A stretch of DNA of 64,000 nucleotides from Spirometra erinaceieuropaei (GCA_902702965.1 CACRXP010000165.1:179704-243703); one strand, 5' to 3'; shown: positions 10,762 through 22,899, numbered from the stretch's first letter. A program made the numbers and translations. The notes: a model not told the origin generated them from the sequence alone.

Positions 10762-11856
10762 TCAGTGGGGTGGTCTACGTAGGCTCTGTTTAGGCGGTTC
10801 CTCTCGGCGAGCAGATTTCTGATGGCGGTGTCGTTGTCGTCGAACCAGTTCTGGTGTTGGCGGGGAGCGCGACCGAGGACGGCGAGCGCCGTCGACTGGA
10901 CCGTGTCTCGCAGTTGACACCAGCGGTTCTCCCCGTAGGCGTTCTCGGCAGCGGCGCCGTCGGCAGCGATTGGGAGGTTGTCTAACCGTCACCAGCACGT
11001 CCCACTGATCTCGCCTCCGGACGAGGACATAGTCCAGCAGGTACCACTGACGCGACCGAGGATGCCTCCAGGTGGCCTTCTCTCGCTCCGGCACACAGAA
11101 GAACGTGTTCGTCAGGATGAGGCGGTGTTCTGCGCAGGTACGGAGGAGCAGCAGGCCATTGTCGTTTGAGCCTTGTAGACCGTGGGAACCCAGCACTCCT
11201 CTCCAGGCAGTATGGTCGGTGCCAACGCGGGCGTTGAAGTCGCCAAGGACAATCAACTTGTCCGCCTCCGACGCAGTTGCCAGGAGTGCGTGTAGGTCTT
11301 CGTATAATTTGTCTCTTGCGGTGGCGTCGGGGCTGCTCATCGGCGAAGCGTAAGCGCTGACGATGATGGCGAATTTGCCCCCACCTCGGAGAGGCAGACG
11401 GAGGCTCATCAGGCGATCCTTGATGCCCTGCGGCAAACAGAGCATTGGTCCCACGATGTCGTTCCGGATGACGAAGGCGACACCCGCGTCTCGTCGCTCT
11501 GTCCTAAGGCGACCACTCCAGAAGAAGGTGTAGTCGGCACCCACCTCCTCCAGTTGGCCTTGTTCGGAGAATCAGGTCTCGCTGAATGCGGCGATGTCCA
11601 CCTTGTAGCGCGCCAGTTCCCGGGCCACTAGCGCTGTCCTCCGTTCCGGTCGGTTGCTCCTTGGATTGTCTAAAAGTGAACGAACATTCCAGGCTGCCAG
11701 AGTGGGCGGACTCACCCTGCCAGTCTGGCGATTGCGGCGGCAAATACTAGGACTAGTGGAAGAAGGAGAATACACTGGACGAGGATGAGAGAGATTGTTG
11801 TTGCTGTTGTTGTTTCGGTTTTGGCTGTTTCGACCGTGTCTTTTGTCTGCGGCCAC
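10762..11856 (-). pseudogene. LINE apurinic/apyrimidinic-type endonuclease domain
   Basis: This is the N-terminal half of the LINE protein. It would nick target DNA to prime reverse transcription. Visible motifs are AAWNVRSL, a catalytic-Glu region ending [22 protein letters not shown], and [10 protein letters not shown] (Asp and Asn of the active site). [11 protein letters not shown] follows. A TGA at 11572-11574 interrupts the frame directly after AAFSET, probably from CGA. The frame is lost near 10980-10985 after DVLVTV. Past that point the frame reads DNLPIAAD onward into the RT part in another phase. No ATG opens the frame; the first candidate near 11856 is GTG, so the true start is uncertain. 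Confidence 0.9.
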
Positions 11857-12154
11857 GGCCAGCCTACAAACAGCGTGGCTCCCAGCAATTTTTAGGGCAT
11901 CTTTTCTTGCCCCCTCCCCCTCGCGGGGGCAGGCAGCGCACCCCCTAAATAGGGCTGCCCGGTTATCCCAGACGGCTGCCGGACTTCACTATGGGTCACG
12001 AATTTTGGGTAGTGAGAGAACGACCCGAGTTAGCCTGGGGCCTTGGTGGTGATGGAGTTGAGTAGGAGAGGGCAAACACACCAACATAATGCTATGGTAC
12101 TTACAGCTAGAATGCACAGGCAGACAGTACTCAGTCAAAGACAGAAGTAGGAGG

Positions 12155-12390
12155 GCATCCTTCAAGATCAAACACAGTAACACCTAGCTATTAGCAGTGA
12201 GAGGCATACACTGACAGACAGACAGTCGCAGCAGGCATCAAGAGCGACAGAAAGCAGGAATTAAGCAGGCAAATATAAGGGCGAGTGCGACAAGTTAGGA
12301 ATGACATCATTCGAGATCAAGCACAGTTCTCATCTAGTTATTAACAGACAGAGGCACGCATTAACATAGAGAGGGCAGGCAGCATGAGCA
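12155..12390. repeat. Imperfect ~150-bp tandem repeat
   Basis: GCATCCTTCAAGATCAAACA at 12155 recurs as ACATCATTCGAGATCAAGCA at 12304. GAGGCATACA at 12201 recurs as GAGGCACGCA at 12351. The period is therefore about 149-150 bp, with roughly two copies. It lies just outside the 5' end of the minus LINE and could be part of its promoter or leader. Confidence 0.6.
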
Positions 12391-12454
12391 GCATACAACA
12401 CGGAACTTAAACGGACAAAATGAAGGAACAATGTAAATTCACTTATCTGAAGAA

Positions 12455-12735
12455 TCACTTACCTGATGGCCTCCTGCGATGGTTCAGGCAGAGCCTCGTC
12501 TTGACGATGTCGACGCGAAGATCCATCCGGCCAGCGGAGACCACAACACCGTGTGAGCAGGTACGCGCACGGATACCCTCACCTGGTTTAGCCCACCGGT
12601 CGAGGCGGTTGCCCGGGGTGTGGCCGCTGAGCAGAGTCCAGCTACGTGGAGCCACATGTGAGACTTGGGTGCCAGCAAGTGGACGCTAGGCGTAGTCTCA
12701 CCTGCAAGCAAGTGAGTGACCAATACGACTATCAT
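12455..12735 (-). repeat. Probable LINE-associated 5' repeat, decayed
   Basis: A minus-strand frame reads TQVSHVAPRSWTLLSGHTPG and then RLDRWAKPGEG. I recall such peptides as common in tapeworm repeat-derived predictions, but could not check. A strong donor (CAG|GTAAGTG, exon side ending at 12463) follows on the minus strand. A host exon therefore cannot be excluded, although no frame gives a clean exon from a good acceptor in phase with the exon at 12854-13097. Confidence 0.4.
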
Positions 12736-12853
12736 GTGAACCCACCGCTGACACCCCTACACTCACACGCATCCAATACATCCAAAACACGCACACACAT
12801 ACACGCACATCGGTTGGAGAGGGGCAAGTTATGAAGAAGATAGATGCACTCAC

Positions 12854-13097
12854 AGATTCCATTAGCTCGCGAGCGCTCTGAGCCAGAGCCTCTCTTTCGC
12901 GGCTGATTTTGTCAAGGTGTTGGCCGCTGAGACTAGATCCGCTCAACGTCGTCGGTGGAGCATCGTCCACAATGCTCAGACCGCCACCATCGGAGAGGAA
13001 ACCACTCGAGGCAGCGGCGGTCAAGGAGGCATTAACCGCAGTCTTCAGTTGGATTTCACACCGGGCGATCCCATCGTAGATTGTGCCCAAGCACTCC
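12854..13097 (-). CDS. Orphan exon of an unidentified minus-strand gene
   Basis: The stretch has an acceptor (CTTTCCCAG|GGAG) and a strong donor (TCT|GTGAGTGC) on the minus strand. It encodes 81 open codons with a phase-0 end. The peptide starts ECLGTIYDGIARCEIQLKTA, passes through a Ser/Gly-rich middle (SSGFLSDGGGLS), and ends LDKISREREALAQSARELME, a likely short coiled coil. I do not recognise the family. The plus-strand LINE copy begins only ~30 bp upstream of the acceptor, so the retrotransposon inserted beside the exon. No partner exon was found in the window, so it could belong to a gene disrupted or spread out by the LINEs. Confidence 0.5.
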
Positions 13098-13127
13098 CTG
13101 GGAAAGTCCTGGCTATCGTTTTTGCGG

Positions 13128-14425
13128 GAACGCCGACTGAACCACTTCAATTTCAGTTGTCTCCGTCGCATCCTGTGGCTGAACTGACAGGATCAAATCT
13201 CCGACACTGACGTGCTGGAACGGACGGAAATCCTCAGAATCTACACCATGCTGAGACAAATGCAGCTGCGCTGGAGCGGCCACCTGGTGCGCATGCACGA
13301 CGAGCGAATACCCAAACGACTCTCCTACGAAGACGTCGCGACGGGTTCACGCCGCCAAGGTGATCTAATTCGTCGATACAAGGACAGTCTGAAGTCCTCC
13401 CTGAAGCTCCTGCAAATCAACTTGACCAACTGAGAAGAGCTCGCCCGCAATCGTCCGACCTGGAGGAGAACAGTGAAGACGGGAGCTGCTCTCTACGAAG
13501 CCAACCGCATCGCCGCCGCCAAAGCGAAACGCGAAGCCCGCAAATCACAACTGCGCCCAGTCCGCAACGCCGATGCACAACCGCTACCTATGCGCCCTTG
13601 GTGTCAACGGACATTGCAGGCTCGAATCGGACTTGTTGGACGCCTGCGGATCAACTATACCTCTCGGACCGCACCAGTCGCCGTCCCTCCGCCAGCCACT
13701 TCCTCGTCCCCTCTGCCGCCAACTACCTCTGACAATTCTTNNNNNNNNNNNNNNNNNNNNNNNNNNNNNNNNNNNNNNNNNNNNNNNNNNNNNNNNNNNN
13801 NNNNNNGCTCAGGCGGGCGTCTCGCACATCACCAATCCTGACGCAACAACCGACAACACCCCCACTTCCTCCGACTCCAGCGATGAGGATCAGAACTACA
13901 TCTGCCCTCACTGCGACCGCACCTTTACCTCGCACATCCGTCTGGTCGAACGCTTGCGAATCCATCGCACAGAGACTGGCGAACCAGTGTCTGGAGCACT
14001 AACCTATACCCACGACGCTGGTCTTAACTGCCCACTTTGTCCTCGCACCTTCCGGCATCGCATGGGCCTATTCGGCCACATGCGCATCCACGACGACCTG
14101 CGGTAGACAACCTCCGGTTACACCACACATCCACACACTCCCTACCTTCCTCCACCATCACCACCATACATCAACGTTCATTCACCGCATGCACCCAACT
14201 GCCACCTTCCACGTAAGTGGGAAGTGGGCAACTCGACTCAGTCCCCATGCGGCTTCGGCTGCAGGGGTGACTTGAGTCCGAGTTTATTCCGATACGTCAA
14301 CCGTCGTAGATAGGAAGGTTGCTGACTGAGATCCCCACTCAGTCCACGCAGTTCGTCGCGTTGTGTGTGTATGTATGGGGGGTCAGGTTGTGCTGTGGCG
14401 CGCGCTGGCATGGTCAGTCGACCGT
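13128..14425 (+). mobile_element. 5'-truncated plus-strand copy of the same LINE
   Basis: The copy begins inside the post-RT region (LNHFNFSCLRRIL at about 13136) and continues through VLERTEILRIYTMLRQMQLR, GHLVRMHDERIPKRLSYEDV, a CPWCQRTLQARIG finger, a Ser-rich stretch lost in the gap 13741-13806, [13 protein letters not shown] and CPLCPRTFRHRMG fingers, and a stop at 14104-14106. The 3' UTR runs to about 14425. Stops at about 13190 (in the WQD motif) and 13431 (TGC to TGA after NLTN) show decay. It has one two-finger unit, against two in the minus copy. It faces that copy as an inverted pair about 1.1 kb apart. Confidence 0.9.
13741..13806. other. Assembly gap (66 N)
   Basis: The gap falls exactly where the sister copy has GGA/TCC microsatellite coding for poly-Ser. 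Collapsed low-complexity sequence is the likely cause, and its length and reading frame are unreliable. Confidence 0.9.
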
Positions 14426-14439
14426 GTCAGCCACCGCGC

Positions 14440-15065
14440 CCATTTCCCACTCCAGTCTGCTGACCGGCTCGGACAGCGGCTGGGGTGTGGGGATGGGAAG
14501 GGAGAGTGAGGTCTACGACTCAGCGAATTTTCCTCACTATAAACAATCTGACGCGCTTGAAGCTATCACGGTGCGTTAAAAGCCGTGGCTTGGAAGGTTG
14601 CCAACTGACGGGGTACCTTGGATCTCCTCCTTGACTGCTGGTGGTCTGAGAGTCAGGCTGCAATGGCTCCTTCTTAATGTGGCCGTATGGCACTCCCACC
14701 ACAGTGTGGAGTCCGAGCCAGGCGTTGGCGGCGCGCCTAGGTACGGCTTCGGTCGTGCCAGCCTCTAACTCTCCGTTGTGTTGGTCGAAATCCTAGTTAT
14801 TGTTGTTTGAACCAGGGGGTGTGGTGGAACGCCAAGGTGAGGATCCGTCCGAGACATCCACCTGCGGCCTCCCTCGTCTCCGGTCTTCTTGACTCTGTCT
14901 TGACACCGGGCTCAGGCGGGGGAGGAGGAGAGAGTGTAGGTAGATGCAGCGCAAGTCTACCCGCACTATAAACCCCTGCGAAAGTCACCGTCCCTGCTCC
15001 CACCGCTGCTGCAGCCCTGGGGTACACGGTTGACATCGTCGAAATCGACGGTCGACGACATAATG
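14440..15065 (+). repeat. Dispersed repeat family X, copy 2
   Basis: It follows the plus LINE copy directly. It shares with 63.48-64.0 kb the blocks GACCGGCTCGGAC (about 14460), CTCACTATAAACAATCTGACG (about 14535-14555), ATGGCTCCTTCTTAATGT (about 14662-14680) and CGCAAGTCT. It shares with 1.4-1.8 kb the block ending TCGTCGAAATCGACGGTCG (about 15035-15055). No coding capacity is apparent. Confidence 0.75.
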
Positions 15066-15129
15066 GTGCAGAACAGCGGAACACAGGGAAGCCGCCAGTG
15101 TGGGCAGCAAATTTAGCGTGTACCAATTT

Positions 15130-16130
15130 GGCGTGTATGCTAGCTGAAAAGTACGCTGAATGTGATATTTAGGCGAAAATTTATTTTAGCTCGAAAAAAA
15201 GCAATCAGTTCACCCAAATTATACATCACTTCTTTTATACTAGTCAGTGGGTAGTAACAAACAATTCGCAAATTTGTGTCGTATATTTCGTTCTTTCCCC
15301 TCTGTGCAGCCATCCTATCAGTAGCCGCGCTGAGCGCGTTATTAATAAAGTTACATACAAGCGAAGATGCGAGTTGCAGGAACTAGTTGATCAGAAGAAG
15401 AAGCGATCGTTAATGGATGACTTCAGGGACATTTGAGTGTGGCAAAATGGTAAGGACGAACTGAAGCCTCTCTTTGCATAGTGCATAGGCAATATGAATT
15501 CGAAGGCTTGCAGGCTGTAGGCCACTCCACAGACGCCGGTTTGTTCTGTTAATGGCCGTCTTTTTGTTATGGACAGGTTTTACAGAAGCGGAAATCATGT
15601 CCGTCAAATAGTTGTTTAGGAAGCCGAGCTGACGCATCAAAAATATCGTGGTATACGATGTTGACCTATGTCCAAAAATGTAGTATCAAAAACTGTGCTC
15701 AAAATGTCCTTGCGATGTGCCTGCTGGACTGAAAGTTAGGCAAATGAGAAGTAGCGAATACCCTTATTGATGCATCAGTTAGGCGCATTGAGGCGTTAAA
15801 CGAACCTTAGCATCTATTGACACACGTGCGCATTCCTCCTTTAGCAGATTCATTTTTCAATCATTTATTTGCAGAATTCGAACGGAAAACTAGACGTGTA
15901 CAGGAATCTTTGGGGAATTAAACATCTACAAGATGAACTGCAGTTCTGTGGACTACCCGAATCTTGTCTTATTCAGGATTATGTGTAAAAGACTCTTACA
16001 AACTCCCGATCCCCGTAAACCACAATATTCTTCAATGCGGAAAATATTTATCTGGTAAGCTTGGCCACGAATGTTGGGGCTCGACTATGTGAATTATTTG
16101 GATGTAGGACAATTTTGTTACATATGGAGA
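15130..16130. other. Unrecognised sequence
   Basis: Nothing identifiable is present. A minus open frame at 15410-15640 begins MRQLGFLNNYLTDMISASVK and matches no family I know. Confidence 0.35.
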
Positions 16131-16149
16131 ATAGGTTTTTGTCTCCGGT

Positions 16150-17700
16150 TTTATAAACCACAATATAAGTCCGCGTAAGTAGCATCGACCCTACCATCCT
16201 CGTCCATTGCCCGAGTCCACTGCTCATTCGAGAGCAACAAACTGGAAAGACACGAGCGGTTCTGCCTGAAGTCGTGCTGCAGTGCTGAGAGTGAGGGGTT
16301 TTTCTCCATCGTTGTTTCCCTGACTACGGCCTCCATTAATTTACAGCAGATACAGATGAGATTAACAGGACGATAATTTTTGGCATCTGTGCGTACGTCG
16401 GAAAGATATTAAGTGCCTTCCATCCGGAGGGTAGCCTTCCTAATTCGAATGGCGAACGGAAGATGTGTGCTAGTGGTTTGGATAGTTCGTTCGCTAATTC
16501 TTTCAAGGATTTGGCGGGTATAAGGTCCGAACCCGAGGACTTTGCTTCTTTGAGATTTTGTAGCTCCCTCTCCACGACAAATGTCGTTAACAGTGTGGAG
16601 TCAAGCACAGGACCAGCAGTCTAAACAACAATGCTGGTACTGCGACAACAAAACTCTGTTTTCCTAGTGAAAACCGAAGCAGGGTATCGTCCCAAACGTT
16701 CGGCTTTCTCGCTGTTCTCAACCATGTCTACACCATTATCATCTGTCAGTACTGCGACCGAGACCGTGATTTCAGTCTAATCTTAATATGTTGAAATAAT
16801 GTCCGGGACTTCCGTTCATCCTGTCGGATTATCCTGAATTCATATTCCTTCCGTGCCTGACAGATGCATTTTTAACAACATTTCGTTGACGACGAAGGTC
16901 CTGGAAGTGCACTTGTGACCCGCTTTCTCTGAATATCTTCAGTCTTGCTTTTCTTCCGTAACTGCCTATTCAGGTTCCTAGTTAACCAGGTATGGCGACT
17001 TGTCGTTTTTTACAGCTTCGGTGAACAACAGCGCTGAATTAGGTCAATTGAAATCGCCGCGAACGATCTCTCGTCGTCCTCCGGATCTCCCCTGAACAAA
17101 TAGTTCCAATTCACGGACAGAAATTCGTTCCTCATCATGTTAAAATCTTATTTTCTTATATTAGGTTGGTCTTCTGTTTTTCTCTTGTGTTGAGAGAAGA
17201 GCGACTAATCCCATAGTAGCGTAGTATGGCCACTTTTCCCGAGAGGTGCGTTGGAATACACTCCGTCGATATTAGAGAAGTCTTTAGTGAAAACTAGGTC
17301 TAGGCAATTCCCTCTCTGGTTTTCTCGAAATCTTGTTAGTACCTTTACATGTTGCGTCAGAGGGAGATCGAGTGTTAGGTCCAGTAGCTTATTGCGGAAA
17401 GAAGCTGGCCCACCGTTAACAAGCATATTTTCGTACACTATCGTATGTGCTTTGGAATCCCCAGCAAGGAGAACTTACTGGTGGCTAGCGACTTCCTTGA
17501 CCAAATGAAGGAGCGAAACATCAGCTTCGCTCAGAAGGTTTGGTGGTGTGAAAACAATCAGGAGTTCTGGGCTTTGTGCATTAGTCTTATTTATCTTCAT
17601 CCAGACAGGTTCATACTCAAGGGAGAGGGTGCGAGCTCGTTCAACTGCTGAAATTCCCGTTCTTAAATACGACTACACCACAACCATGTCTATTCTGACC
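16150..17700 (-). pseudogene. CR1/Jockey-like LINE remnant (endonuclease to RT start)
   Basis: On the minus strand, in order: EYEPVWMKINKTNAQSPELL and VFTPPN (about 17600-17540), LLAGDSKAHT (about 17465, corresponding to the endonuclease GDFNA block with FN replaced by SK), LTRFRENQRGNCLDLVFT (about 17330-17280), and GKSGHTTL. After a linker comes the RT start, with LKEAKSSGSDLIPAKSLKEL (about 16560-16500), LGRLPSGWK, then, after a frameshift near 16390, NYRPVNLIC, LMEAVVRE and QHDFRQNRSCLSSLL (about 16290-16240). It is broken in several frames and stops near RT motif A, so it is inactive. Confidence 0.75.
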
Positions 17701-20440
17701 GCCTCTAGGAAATAGCTGATAATCTGGTATCGAAAACTCGGAACCACGAATTCGCCATTTAGCTATGATTCCGTTATGGCAATGACGCAGGCGTTTCGTT
17801 CCGAAACTAGCGCCTTGAGTTAATCGATCTTCGAAACGAGGCTTTGAGCATAAGTATACAAAAATCTGAATTTGGCTTGGGCTACCTCAGCATACAGGCG
17901 TCTGTTCATTTCATAGTACTGAATGCAAAGTCCGGCCGAAGCTGATTGTGGCGGACTGCTCCCCACCATTCCTAAGCTGTTAGGGTTATAAGCTTTCTCG
18001 GGAAGAATGGCCTCTAGGTGTGTATAATTTCTCCGTTCAGCAATCTGAGATTTTTCTCGTCTAGACCTGACCTCCTGAGAACTTCAAATTTGAGCCCACT
18101 CGATTTCTCTCTCTCTCCGCGGGTTAAAAGTCCCGCTGAAAAATTGATGGACGTGCATTTTGGAGAGCAGATTTCCTGCTTAACAGCAACAGCTCTTGTT
18201 TTTCCTTCTGGAAGGCTGTTTTTAGCGGTATCGGTCGGTCCGATTCACGTTTTGAGTCTTATATTCAGCCCATCCTGAATGCTTTCAATACGGTGACGTT
18301 CTTGCCTCCTCTTCAGAACAATTTGATATATTGTTGGAATATTCCTTTGTCTTGACAGATTCTGTCCTTTGGAATGTCGGAATCAGGCTCAGACAGGCTT
18401 TTTATGACAATGCATTTACTCCGATCAGCTAGAGGGCCTTATGGTTTAATCATACGAGCAGAGACTTCATCGCAGATATCCGGCTACATATGGAGTTCAA
18501 AACACCCATTAATTCCCTGCTTCCCGGTCGACACAGCTGAGTAAGCCCCGTTTGATATTGTTCGTTCTTTTTCCAGAATTTCAGATGTCCCCGATATTTT
18601 TTGTTTGGGTGAATAATCATGGAGATTCCTCAGCTTCTCCATCTCCATTTTTAGGCTCCCTATCTCTATCATGTCGTACAGACTTCGTCTTCGTATTTGA
18701 TAATCATGCAGCTCATTAAACTCCCTGTTCGTTTGGCGGGAGGCGATTGGACAGCGAAACATACGGATCTGCAGTCTTTGTTACTAAGACTAGTGATTGC
18801 TCCTTTAGTTATTTCATCCGCGTGCACCGTGCGCCGATATTCTAATGTTAACGTTGTTGTTCACGCCGCGGCGGTGTCTGAGATTGAACCCCAACGGTGA
18901 AGAGTTTCTTGCACATTGTCTTAAGGGTGTTTTGTTGACTTCCATTATTAGTTCAAGGGATTTGCGACGTATTCACGGTATGGGACGAAGCCCTGCGAGC
19001 ACCTGACTACGATACGTTTGTAAATCGGCTTGAAACGAATGCTGGCTTTGTTCAGGAGGAAGTGAGCGTATATTTATGCATATATCATTTGGGTGGATTA
19101 TAGATAAAACGTCTGGCCATCATTGGCGGCCGAAACAAGAAAGAGTTTTTCAGGAATCTCCTGCCTGCTATACTCGGTCACCCCCTATGTCTCAGCTTCT
19201 GCTGAGGTGTCTCAAGCGAAAAGCGGGCATTTGTCGACAGCCCCATTTATGGCCTTCTTATTGGTACTTTACATATTGAAGTTTCGTTTTACAGCTGCAA
19301 TTCTTGAACACGCCGCCTTCTCAGATTGCACTGTGGATTCCGTTCGCAAGAGGGCAATTTCCTGGTTCCACGGGGGACGAGACAGACATGGTGACAGAGC
19401 CAAACGTACCTGCAATACTATGAAGGCAAAATAATTGCCTTGAGTCGTCCTAACCTACTTTCAGCTTCCCGTCTGCACCACCACGACCGCACCTTAACTT
19501 ACATTGTATCCTTCCGAAGGCGCTGCATATACGCCTTTAAATATATCCTTAAAACCTGCTTAAATTCACACTATTCATCTTCATACTGCTTTGCACAGCC
19601 AAATATGCTACTAGAACGTCATTCTTCCGTAAGATGATTTTCCACAGTTTAATTGTTAGACAATCCGCGGATATAGCTTAAAACTGTCTTCTTTTCTGCA
19701 GAAAACCGCTGTCGATATGACAGCCATGCAAAATACGTACCGTGCCGAAGCATGACTTTTAGTACATGCTAATGTTTTCGTTTAATAAATTGTCTACAAC
19801 TAATAACTGACGTCAAGTTTCCTGACAATCGGACTCGTTTCGGAAGTCTGCATTAGCGCATAAAGGTCTGATATAGTATGTATTGCGGAAAAAATCGGTA
19901 TCGGAGAGGAGGGGGGGACAAAAACGGCAAAATAAGGGCATTTTCTAATTTTTTTTCGGTAAGGAGTCACGAGGTGGAAACACCGGGGGCTTGTCCTGCC
20001 AGAGCCCTTGTGCCTCTTCTCCAGCTCCTTCACAGCCCCTCGTCAGGCGTCGCTGTGATTTGGCACGGAGGTGCTGGTGCTGGCAAAGATAATTATAACC
20101 AGGTCGACTATATAAAATAAGTAACAGAACGTCCCTGTCGTTTGTATCAGTCAGTATCAGTCAGTATATTTGGAGTAAACGACAGAAGCCATGAAAACTC
20201 CATTTAGAGGGTACAGGTATAAAGTAAAATAGTTAAACTGCAAAACTTTTGCTTGCAGTTTTAGTAGGGAGAATTCATAAATCTAATAATGTTACATAAA
20301 GGTGAAAGGGGTATTATATTCGCAAAAGAATTGCGAAAAACTTTGTTCACCGCATTCGGACTGTGAAAATTTCAATATGGGCTAAGTTTGACGCAAAAAA
20401 TAGGATCTGTTGAAATCTAGTTAGTAGTATATTTATAGTC
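17700..20440. other. Mostly unrecognised; possible LINE ORF1 debris
   Basis: A minus open frame at 18484-18762 has a coiled-coil-like stretch (LYDMIEIGSLKMEMEKLRNL). Its position upstream of the endonuclease remnant would suit a CR1-type ORF1, but no zinc knuckle or RRM is visible. A short repeat of ATCAGTCAGT occurs at about 20145-20167. Nothing else is recognised. Confidence 0.35.
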
Positions 20441-20454
20441 ATTTCAATAATCCG

Positions 20455-21290
20455 TTAGATCAGGCTTCGGCAGTTTGGGTTGCCTTTCAGAAGGTGAGTA
20501 TCCAGTTGTCTCTTGAACACGTTCACGGTAGGGGAATTAACAACAAACTCCGGCAAAGAGTTCCATTGGCGAATGACCCTCTGTGAGAAAAAGGAGGAAC
20601 GTTGATTTGTTTGGCACAGTTCCTTTTTAAGCTGGTAATCATGTCGTCTGAGATTGGACTTGGGTGCCATTTCAAAAAACGTTTCCCAGGCGACATCCAG
20701 ATTAAGTCCTTTTAGCAACTGGAACGTTGCTATGAGGTCACCTCTGTCCTGCCTGTAGTGTAGGGGATAGAGGTTCAAGGCCGTCAGGCGCTGCTCGTAC
20801 GTGAAGTTTTTGAGGCCATGAACAGCCTTTGTAGCACGCCGTTGTACACCTTCAAGGATAGCTATATCCTTCAGCAGCCACGGCCGCCAAGCTTGTACCG
20901 CATATTCCAGGTGCGGCCGCACAAATGTCCCGTATACTTTGCCAAAGACATCTTTATTCAAGTGAATAAACGTTCTGCGTATCGCGCTCATAACGGACAT
21001 TGCCCGCGCAGCGACTTTAGAACACTGCGTGGTGACGTTTAGATCGTCTTTAATGAATACACCGAGATCTTTTTGCACATCTACGGTTTTAAGTGGTTGA
21101 TTGTCCAGGAGATACTGTCGTGTAGAATCAGCGTAGACCGTCCAGCTGTTAGTAAAGAAGCGGTCAACAGGTGGTTTATGGCTCTTCTTGGAATGTCGTT
21201 GTAAATGTTTAAAGGCGTTGATATTGCTCGTTCAAGTCCGATTCTCGTTAATGGCAGCTTGCAAAAGCGACCAGAGAACTGGATTCCCAA
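20455..21290 (-). pseudogene. CR1/Jockey-like LINE RT C-terminal fragment
   Basis: A minus-strand open frame of 207 codons starts at 21078 and the same frame extends upstream through YLLDNQPLKTVDVQKDLGVF. It holds the typical LINE post-RT region: KDLGVFIKDDL, AIRRTFIHLNKDVF, YGTFVRPHLEYAVQAW, LEGVQRRATK, YEQRLTALNLYPLHYRQDRG and WNSLPEFVVNSPTVNVFKRQ, ending near LLKGNP. The last ~280 codons are nearly intact, much better kept than the 16-17.7 kb remnant, so it is probably a separate, younger, 5'-truncated copy. The catalytic FADD box is not in this piece. Confidence 0.9.
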
Positions 21291-21299
21291 AGAAAGTGA

Positions 21300-22890
21300 A
21301 TGCCTCGGAGATAAAACAACTTTAAAACCGAATTTCTAATCGTGTGGTTTAATATTCGGAATAGTTTGCACATCAACAGTCGATAAGAGCTGAAAAATTT
21401 AGTTCTATATGTCGTTCTGGATACTCATGAACCCCAAATCTGTTCATTTATTTTGGTATCCGCCACTGAACCAGCTAGATGGGGCCACTGCCTTTTTTAC
21501 TTAAGGCCCGCATGCTGGCATTCCGCCAGGTTAAACATTCTGATACGTGCAATGTTACAAGCCTATTGGTGAACCAGACAGTCAACGCAGTTGATTGTTT
21601 CCTTGATTGTTATTTCATCTATTTATCATATCAGCACTCATATCATGTTTGGGAATCACCCACAGACACAACCAACGTATCGTACTTAGAAATTTTTCGA
21701 AACAGTTATGTGCCATTTAGGTAGGAATTGACTCCGGATAATTTATTAGTCAAATAAAGGTCATATCTTTACTCGTCCTGCGCATTGTGTTCAGTCTGTT
21801 GACAAAAAATAGTCTCTGTCCTTGCCGAAGTTTACCTCGTGCGCATGTCTATGCCGCCAAAAGCAAAAAGAGTGTGTGGGTGCTTGCACAATGTATTTTT
21901 TCTTTTTTATGGTTTGTGGCGTTATTCACTACGCGTAGTTTCTGTCTCAGTTCGCTCCCAATACCCTTTAGGGCGTTTTCTTTTAAAGGCTCAACCCACC
22001 AAATAAGCCTTATGCAGGTAGCCTTTAAGTGCGCTCCAGTTGATAGCCAAAGGTGCCTAGGTCTCTTTATAAGTAAAGCTTTAGTTATACACCAGACATC
22101 ACGATGCCACACCGACTTAATAACCTAATATGTCATTCAGCCTACTTATCGAACAGATTAAAATGAGACTCACGGTATTTGTTTCTTCCGCCAACGTGGA
22201 TTTACGTAAACTTCCACAGAAGCCTGTAAGGGTCCTTGCGCAATATTTGAATATCGCGTCGAAGTGGCTACATCATCTGAGCAAGTCTTACTTCCCAGCT
22301 GCCTTTAGGGTTCAGCATAGATTCGTCTCTGTATACTGCATTTTTTCATTTTCTAACGAAAAATAGTAAAAAAATTCCACATGCCGATAGCGGCAGAACA
22401 AGTGACCTGTTAGGCATGAATGGGACCGTTTACATTGAGAGTTATTTGCATAGGGCAACCGAGACTCATGTAATCGGTGGAGGTCAGCCATCTTCACTTT
22501 GTTCTGTTAGTTTTTACGCGGAATCATTGACAGTGTCTCTCTCTGTCCACGAATTGTCACCTAATAATGCCAACAGAACTAGGCAAATCACTCCGACCTT
22601 GTTTAGGCTTTAATATAAGGTCGAGTTCATAAGGCTATGCCGTCCTGCGATGAGGTTTGGCCACCAGGGTTGCGTGGTTCTCCGCATGTACATTCGACTC
22701 CGGTCTGCTCGAAGCCATACTACAAAGCTTAGGTTATCGCCCTGTCGTCGTAGACGGCGCACACTGTCGTGACCGTGGTGGCCATTTGCTACTTCGCACG
22801 CAAATCGCTAGCAAATCCTGTTTAAAAGTAACGCGCTGACGACAATGTGCTAAAAACGGGTCTTGGAACTAGATAGTGTCGACAAATATC
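21300..22890. other. Unrecognised sequence
   Basis: Only short open frames occur, with no family resemblance that I can see. No repeat shared with other parts of the window was noticed. Confidence 0.35.
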
Positions 22891-22899
22891 AAGATGGTG

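Larger units (their letters stand above)
7384..11985 (-). mobile_element. Nearly full-length non-LTR retrotransposon (APE endonuclease + RT + C2H2 fingers)
   Basis: On the minus strand it reads 5' leader (about 11985-11860), apurinic-type endonuclease (11856-10980), reverse transcriptase (10703-9000), C2H2 zinc fingers (8735-7866), a stop at 7860-7862, then a 3' UTR to about 7411 followed by a GT-rich run (7384-7410). The 3' UTR matches the plus-strand copy at 14107-14425, which sets the 3' boundary. It is inactive: TGA at 11572-11574, a one-base frameshift near 10980-10985, TGA at 8334-8336 and TAA at 8064-8066. Compared with the plus copy its 3' UTR carries about 125 extra bases at 7465-7590. 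Target-site duplications were not resolved. Confidence 0.9.

Noticed and set aside
9870..10793. 307-codon plus-strand open frame
   Set aside because: It lies exactly opposite the LINE RT on the other strand and shows no domain, so it is a shadow.
12463..12660. Second host exon before the strong donor at 12463 (minus)
   Set aside because: No acceptor gives an open frame in phase with the exon at 12854-13097, and the peptide looks like repeat-derived sequence.
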